Assembly: GCA_031399315.1 (NCBI GenBank)
Contig: JANNOS010000081.1
Coordinates: forward strand, 1 to 8,199
Direction of reading: 5' to 3'
Source of the DNA: Methylotenera_A sp031399315
GTDB lineage: Bacteria; Pseudomonadota; Gammaproteobacteria; Burkholderiales; Methylophilaceae
DNA: 8,199 nt
Both the position numbers and the translations under genes were made by a program. This document shows, piece by piece, positions 6,820 through 8,199 of this stretch (the stretch's first letter is position 1; each line of letters begins with the position of its first letter). The notes beneath the pieces were generated by a model. That model did not search any database and was not told the origin of the DNA. It worked only from the letters and a program-made list of their open reading frames with translations.

Positions 6820-7239
6820 TTAGCCTTGGATGGCGGCTAATAGCTTTTTAAGCTGACCGTTGATCATGGTTAGGCTGGCTTCGTAGCGAATACCGTTATC
6901 TGCGAATTGGTTGCGTTCAACATCCATATCTACCGTATTGCCGTCTACGCTACCTTGAATAATCGGACGAAATAGCGGTTCACCAGAGCCGCCGCTAGAT
7001 GAAATGACGCTTGATTGCATACCATCAATATGTTGCGCAGATGTTTTGGCGACATTAAAGGTTGTTCTTTCATTGCCGCCTAGCGCACTTTGCATCGCAG
7101 CTTTAAAATCCAAATCCCGCGCTTTATAATTTGGCGTATCCGCATTTGCGATATTCGCAGCAATCAGTTCTTGACGCTGTCCGCGAACTCTTAAGGCTGT
7201 TTGGTGAAAATCTAAAGCATTGTCTAATTTGTTTAACAT
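6820..7239 (-). CDS. flgB: FlgB, proximal rod protein
   Basis: FlgB is a proximal rod protein at the rod base and is normally the first gene of this operon, as here. The protein has the motif LRVRGQRQELIAANIANADTPNYKARDLDF (16-45), a variable Ser/Gly-rich middle, then GNTVDMDVERNQFADNGIRYEASLTMINGQLKKLLAAI at the C-terminus. From ATG 7239 it is 139 residues, close to the family norm. A GTG at 7257 would add six residues, but the ribosome site AAAGGAA lies inside that extension, so I prefer 7239. No confident promoter for the operon was recognised in the 229 bases upstream. Confidence 0.97.
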   Translation of the reverse strand: MLNKLDNALDFHQTALRVRGQRQELIAANIANADTPNYKARDLDFKAAMQSALGGNERTTFNVAKTSAQHIDGMQSSVISSSGGSGEPLFRPIIQGSVDGNTVDMDVERNQFADNGIRYEASLTMINGQLKKLLAAIQG

Positions 7240-7244
7240 TTTGG

Positions 7245-7251
7245 TTCCTTT
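7245..7251 (-). promoter_or_regulatory. ribosome binding site of flgB
   Basis: AAAGGAA on the minus strand ends five bases before ATG 7239. It fixes the flgB start at 7239 and argues against the upstream GTG at 7257, because it would be coding under that longer model. Confidence 0.75.
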
Positions 7252-7266
7252 CGTCACAGCGCATCA

Positions 7267-7306
7267 CTTTAAGAATCATTAACTGACTTTAAAAATCGTT
7301 AAAGAA
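7267..7306. repeat. imperfect 20-bp tandem repeat upstream of flgB
   Basis: Two adjacent 20-bp copies (7267-7286 and 7287-7306) both begin CTTTAA and share about 15 of 20 positions, with a common core CTTTAARAATCRTTAA. They lie 28 bases upstream of the flgB start and the second copy overlaps the -35 part of the flgA sigma-28 promoter. A pair of sites spaced two helical turns apart could be an operator for a regulator acting on one or both divergent genes. No known flagellar regulator site is recognised in it. Confidence 0.5.
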
Positions 7307-7326
7307 ATGACACTTTTTGCCGATAA
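7300..7326 (+). promoter_or_regulatory. sigma-28 (FliA) promoter driving flgA
   Basis: TAAAGAAA (7300-7307), an 11-base spacer, then GCCGATAA (7319-7326) matches the enterobacterial FliA consensus TAAAGTTT-N11-GCCGATAA, with a perfect -10 element and the exact spacer length. It points toward flgA and would start transcription around 7333-7336, leaving a leader of about 135 bases. In related flagellar systems flgA is often followed by the anti-sigma gene flgM, which would make a FliA promoter here part of a feedback loop; flgM is outside the window, so that is inference. The rest of the 229-bp divergent region holds the 20-bp tandem repeat but no recognisable flgB promoter. Confidence 0.85.
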
Positions 7327-7468
7327 CACATATGAGCACTAGTCTAGGATTAAAAGCCTATGATTAATTGCAGAAGTAAAAGGGTAAAACCATGCCTTTT
7401 CTTTGCTTTGCTATTGGGTTATTTGCGTAAAATGCATAGTCATCAATTTGCCATTTTGGACGCAATAA

Positions 7469-8199
7469 ATGGAATTCAATATGCACTATGTACGCACTTA
7501 TCTAGAACTAAATCTAGGACTAAAATTGTTATGGCTAGCATTTGCGTTAGTTGGCATGAGCGTGTCAGCAACAGCACGATCTGAAGTCTCAACAGCAAGC
7601 ATTGAAGCGGCTAGTGGCTTATCACAGAAACAAAATTTAAGCGTGGTTAAGGCAAAAATTTCAGAGTTTTTACAAACGCAAACAATCGGTTACCCGGGCA
7701 AGGTAAAAACGCAGGTGGGTGCGATAGATCCCAACTTGAGGCTGGCTAGCTGCCAAGATTTACAAGTATTTTTACCTAGCGGAAGCCGTGCATGGGGTAA
7801 AACGACGGTAGGTGCTAAATGTGAAACACCAAGCGCTTGGACAATATACGTGCAGGCTACTGTGAACGTGGTTGCACAGTATTTGGTTGCAGCTGCACCA
7901 TTGGGGCAGGGTCAGATTGTGACAGGCCAGGATATTATGTTTGAAAGTGGTGATTTAACGCAGTTGCCAGCTGGTGTTTTTACGGATGCTACACAAGCAA
8001 TTGGGCGTTCAGTGAATATATCGATGAATGCGGGGACGGTTTTAAGACAAGAGATGTTAAAAATTTCTCCTGTAGTGCAGCAAGGGCAGACTGTTAAATT
8101 AACATCTACAGGTGCTGGTTTTAGCGTATCAGCGGAAGGCAAAGCGATGGGCAAAGCCAATGAAGGACAAGTTGTGCAGGTAAAAGTGGCTAGTGGTCA
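7469..8199 (+). CDS. flgA: FlgA, P-ring assembly chaperone (3' end truncated by window)
   Basis: FlgA is a periplasmic chaperone that helps FlgI polymerise into the P-ring. The 243 visible codons show a signal peptide (hydrophobic stretch LGLKLLWLAFALVGMSVSA, cleavage near SATA, about residue 34-36). A domain follows with two cysteines, in RLASCQDLQVFLPSG (Cys95) and VGAKCETPSAWTIYV (Cys118), that probably form a disulfide. Next is an SAF-like domain: APLGQGQIVTGQDI, AIGRSVNISMNAGTVLRQEML. The end VKLTSTGAGFSVSAEGKAMGKANEGQVVQVKVASG is the typical FlgA tail, so perhaps only 15-20 residues are missing. ATG 7469 directly follows an in-frame TAA; ATG 7481, preceded by GGAA seven bases upstream, is a reasonable alternative start. 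The gene diverges from flgB and lies under a sigma-28 promoter. Confidence 0.95.
   Translation, partial: MEFNMHYVRTYLELNLGLKLLWLAFALVGMSVSATARSEVSTASIEAASGLSQKQNLSVVKAKISEFLQTQTIGYPGKVKTQVGAIDPNLRLASCQDLQVFLPSGSRAWGKTTVGAKCETPSAWTIYVQATVNVVAQYLVAAAPLGQGQIVTGQDIMFESGDLTQLPAGVFTDATQAIGRSVNISMNAGTVLRQEMLKISPVVQQGQTVKLTSTGAGFSVSAEGKAMGKANEGQVVQVKVASG
7501..7524 (+). repeat. 12-bp in-frame duplication in the flgA signal-peptide region
   Basis: TCTAGAACTAAA (7501-7512) is followed directly by TCTAGGACTAAA (7513-7524), identical at 11 of 12 positions. It encodes the adjacent pairs LELN and LGLK near the start of FlgA. A third, non-coding copy TCTAGGATTAAA lies at 7343-7354 in the flgA leader. Confidence 0.6.

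Noticed and set aside
7240..7257. GTG start at 7257 for flgB, adding six residues
   Set aside because: The flgB ribosome site lies inside this extension, and the ATG at 7239 gives the normal family length.
7240..7468. Sigma-54 promoter for flgB
   Set aside because: I looked on the minus strand for GG and GC elements ten bases apart with flanking consensus and found none convincing.
7360..7584. Plus-strand 74-codon open frame in the flgA leader overlapping the flgA start
   Set aside because: It overlaps flgA in another frame, has only a distant AGGA before its ATG and resembles no known protein. A short leader peptide cannot be excluded but is not supported.
7912..8160. Minus-strand 82-codon open frame opposite flgA
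   Set aside because: It lies wholly within the recognisable FlgA coding sequence on the other strand and has no family features.

Overview
The window is a block of flagellar rod, hook and ring genes from a Gram-negative bacterium. Nearly all of it is one minus-strand operon, read from right to left: flgB, flgC, flgD, flgE, flgF, flgG, flgH, flgI, flgJ. A divergent flgA lies on the plus strand at the right edge. L-ring (FlgH) and P-ring (FlgI) genes imply an outer membrane and peptidoglycan. The gene order, the two-domain FlgJ, the divergent flgA and the moderately A+T-rich composition fit a betaproteobacterium. A Methylophilaceae-like methylotroph (Methylotenera/Methylophilus type) is my best guess, but it is inferred from general resemblance only.

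Layout from left to right: flgJ (1-755, minus, 3' end outside the window), flgI (774-1916), flgH (1929-2600), flgG (2643-3425), flgF (3490-4227), flgE (4259-5488), flgD (5533-6210), a 177-bp flgD/flgC spacer filled with a 30-bp tandem repeat array, flgC (6388-6795), flgB (6820-7239), a 229-bp divergent intergenic region, and flgA (7469-8199, plus, 3' end outside the window). All eight complete genes end in TAA. The genes look intact, with no frameshifts or insertions.

The products act in order of assembly. FlgB, FlgC, FlgF and FlgG form the rod. FlgJ caps the growing rod and cuts peptidoglycan. FlgA chaperones FlgI into the P-ring around the rod, FlgH forms the L-ring, and FlgD caps the growing hook, which is made of FlgE.

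Two regulatory features stand out. A near-consensus sigma-28 (FliA) promoter at 7300-7326 points at flgA. More unusual is the flgC-flgD junction, where at least five exact-period 30-bp repeats begin inside the last codons of flgC and run almost to flgD. Each repeat carries a palindrome. The copy at the flgC end is a perfect 8-bp hairpin with a GUAA (GNRA-type) loop that contains the flgC stop codon and is followed by a U-tract. This array is the best candidate for something undescribed in the window.
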